Assembly (NCBI GenBank): GCA_900545875.1
Contig: URAQ01000125.1
Span: forward strand, 1-5,589
Length of the DNA: 5,589 nt
From: an uncultured Collinsella sp.
Lineage (GTDB): Bacteria > Actinomycetota > Coriobacteriia > Coriobacteriales > Coriobacteriaceae
Direction of reading: 5' to 3'
Part shown: piece after piece, positions 4,020-5,589 of the stretch
Position numbering within the stretch: position 1 is the stretch's first letter
Layout: each line of letters begins with the position of its first letter
Notes under the pieces: model-generated
The model's database searches: none
Told to the model about the DNA's origin: nothing
The model's input: only the letters and a program-made list of their open reading frames with translations
Program-made: the position numbers and the translations under genes

Positions 4020-5589
4020 ATGGCAGACGCTAAGGATTTCCTGTTTGAGATCGGTACGGAGGAAATGCCCTCTGCACCGCTGAACAATGCCGTCAAGCAG
4101 CTTGGCTCCATGATCGCCAAGGGTCTCGACGAGGCAGGTCTGGCCCACGGCGAGGTGCGCGTGATCTCGAGCCCGCGTCGCCTGGCTGCGCTCGTTGCCG
4201 ACGTCGCCACCGCGACCGATGAGGTTCACGAGGTCAAGCGTGGCCCCGCGGCCAACATCGCCTTTGATGCCGACGGTAACGCTACCAAGGCCGCCCAGGG
4301 CTTCGCCCGCAAGTGCGGTGTGGCTGCCGAGGATCTGGTCCGTCGCGAGGACGCCGACGGCCGTGAGTACGTCTTTGCCGAGAAGAACATTCCTTCCGCC
4401 CCGGCCACCCCGATCCTGACGGCCCTGTGCGAGAAGACCATCGCCGGCCTGCAATGGCCCAACTACCGCTCTCAGCGCTGGGGCCACGAGCACGCCACGT
4501 TTGTACGTCCGGTCCGCTGGATCTGCTGCCTTTTGGGCGAGGACGTCGTGCCCGTGTCGTTTGCCGACGTGACGAGCGGCAACACCACGCGCGGCCATCG
4601 CGTCCTGGGCCCCGGTGACCATGTGGTCGCCAGCCCCGCTGTTTACGAGCAGGTGCTCGAGGACGCCGGCGTGCTCTCTGCCGAGCGCCGTCGCGAGGCC
4701 ATCCTTGCCGGAATCGCCGAGGTCGAGGCTGCGCGCCCCGGCTGCCACGTCGATACGCCCAAGAAGGTCTTCGAGGAGGTCATCAACCTCTGCGAGTGGC
4801 CGACGGTGCTCGTCGGTACCTTCGATGAGGAGTTCCTCAAGGTCCCGCACGAGATCATCTGCGAGTCTATGCTCACCAACCAGCGCTACTTCCCGATTTA
4901 TGACGGCGAGGGCAAGCTGACGCGTGAGTTCGTGATTGTCTCCAACAGCAAGCCCGAGAACGCCGAGCGCGTGATCGACGGCAACGAGCGCGTTGTGCGC
5001 GCCCGCCTGGATGACGCCAAGTTCTTCTACGAGGAGGATCTGAAGATCTCCCTCGACGAGTTCCGCGAGCGTCTGGCCAAGGTCGCCTTCCAGGAGAAGC
5101 TCGGCAGCGTGCTCGCCAAGTCCGAGCGTATTGAGCAGCTCGCGCTCGCTATTGCCCGCGAGGCTCACCTGGGTGCCCACCTGGCCGCCGATGCCGGCCG
5201 CGCCGCTCACCTGTGCAAGGCCGACCTGGTGTCCAACGCCGTCGTCGAGTTCACGAGCCAGCAGGGCGTGATGGGCGGTTACTACGCCATCGCGATGGGG
5301 GAGAACGACGAGGTCGCCCACGCCATTCGCGATCACTATCGTCCCCGCTTTGCCGGTGACGAGCTCCCCGAGGGCACCGCTGGCTGCATCGTGGCCTGCG
5401 CCGACAAGCTCGATACCATTGCCGGCATCTTTGCCATCGGCGAGCCCCCGACCGGCTCTTCCGACCCGTACGCGCTGCGTCGTGCCGCCATCGGCATCAT
5501 CAACATCCTTCGCGACCGTCTGCCGATCGACCCCACGTCGCTCATCGACTTTGCGCTCGAGCTCTATAGCGAGCAGGGCATTGAGTTCG
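4020..5589 (+). CDS. glyS: Glycyl-tRNA synthetase beta subunit, 3' end beyond the window
   Basis: From ATG 4020, 523 codons stay open to the right edge. The full subunit is usually about 690 residues, so the C-terminal quarter, including the anticodon-binding DALR-like domain, is missing. The beta subunit recognises tRNA-Gly and is needed for charging by GlyQ. Recognisable segments in order are FLFEIGTEEMPS (7-18), SSPRRLAALV (50-59), FVRPVRW (161-167), TTRGHR (189-194), LTNQRYFPIYD around residue 290, the HD-like domain stretch KADLVSNAVVEF (400-411) with QGVMGGYYA (415-423), and GEPPTGSSDPYALRR (474-488). GAGGTG (4005-4010), inside the end of glyQ, is the ribosome binding site at 9 bases. 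With only 3 bases between genes the two subunits are surely co-translated at matched levels. Confidence 0.97.
   Translation, partial: MADAKDFLFEIGTEEMPSAPLNNAVKQLGSMIAKGLDEAGLAHGEVRVISSPRRLAALVADVATATDEVHEVKRGPAANIAFDADGNATKAAQGFARKCGVAAEDLVRREDADGREYVFAEKNIPSAPATPILTALCEKTIAGLQWPNYRSQRWGHEHATFVRPVRWICCLLGEDVVPVSFADVTSGNTTRGHRVLGPGDHVVASPAVYEQVLEDAGVLSAERRREAILAGIAEVEAARPGCHVDTPKKVFEEVINLCEWPTVLVGTFDEEFLKVPHEIICESMLTNQRYFPIYDGEGKLTREFVIVSNSKPENAERVIDGNERVVRARLDDAKFFYEEDLKISLDEFRERLAKVAFQEKLGSVLAKSERIEQLALAIAREAHLGAHLAADAGRAAHLCKADLVSNAVVEFTSQQGVMGGYYAIAMGENDEVAHAIRDHYRPRFAGDELPEGTAGCIVACADKLDTIAGIFAIGEPPTGSSDPYALRRAAIGIINILRDRLPIDPTSLIDFALELYSEQGIEF

Noticed and set aside
3114..5336. A 740-codon open frame on the minus strand opposite glyQ and glyS
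   Set aside because: Its codons align exactly with those of glyQ and glyS, which share one frame. It stays open because those genes avoid TTA, CTA and TCA, whose reverse complements are stops. It ends at the one TCA codon (Ser4 of glyQ, 3114-3116). The protein has no recognisable domain, while the plus-strand families are unmistakable.

Overview
The window is a high-GC stretch (roughly 60% or more by eye) of ordinary bacterial chromosome, packed with housekeeping genes. Protein sequence, strong preference for G/C-ending codons, non-ATG starts and gene order fit an actinobacterial-lineage genome. My best guess is the class Coriobacteriia (Collinsella-like). That assignment is inference from memory of these families, not a database result.

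Layout. At the left edge, on the minus strand and running off the window, is the N-terminal third of a Y-family DNA polymerase IV (dinB). It sits back to back with a plus-strand translation cluster, with about 200 bases between them that hold candidate promoters for both directions. The plus strand then carries rpsP (ribosomal protein S16), khpA (small KH RNA-binding protein), rimM (30S maturation factor), trmD (tRNA m1G37 methyltransferase) and lepB (type I signal peptidase). Spacings are -4 to 10 bases, so these five read as one operon. After a 54-base gap come glyQ and glyS, the alpha and beta subunits of the heterotetrameric glycyl-tRNA synthetase. glyS is cut by the right edge.

How they work together. 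S16 and RimM serve 30S assembly, TrmD protects reading frame on the ribosome, KhpA is an RNA chaperone-like protein, GlyQS charges tRNA-Gly, and LepB processes exported proteins. The usual rpsP-khpA-rimM-trmD order is kept, but rplS (L19), which often follows trmD, is absent and lepB takes its place.

I see no mobile element, CRISPR array, tRNA, rRNA or obviously novel system. The points worth a second look are fine-scale: a hairpin that puts the rimM TTG start codon in its loop, an apparently leaderless dinB promoter, a Glu at the position I align with the TrmD catalytic Asp, extra cysteines in GlyQ, and glyQ/glyS separated by only a stop and one codon in the same reading frame.
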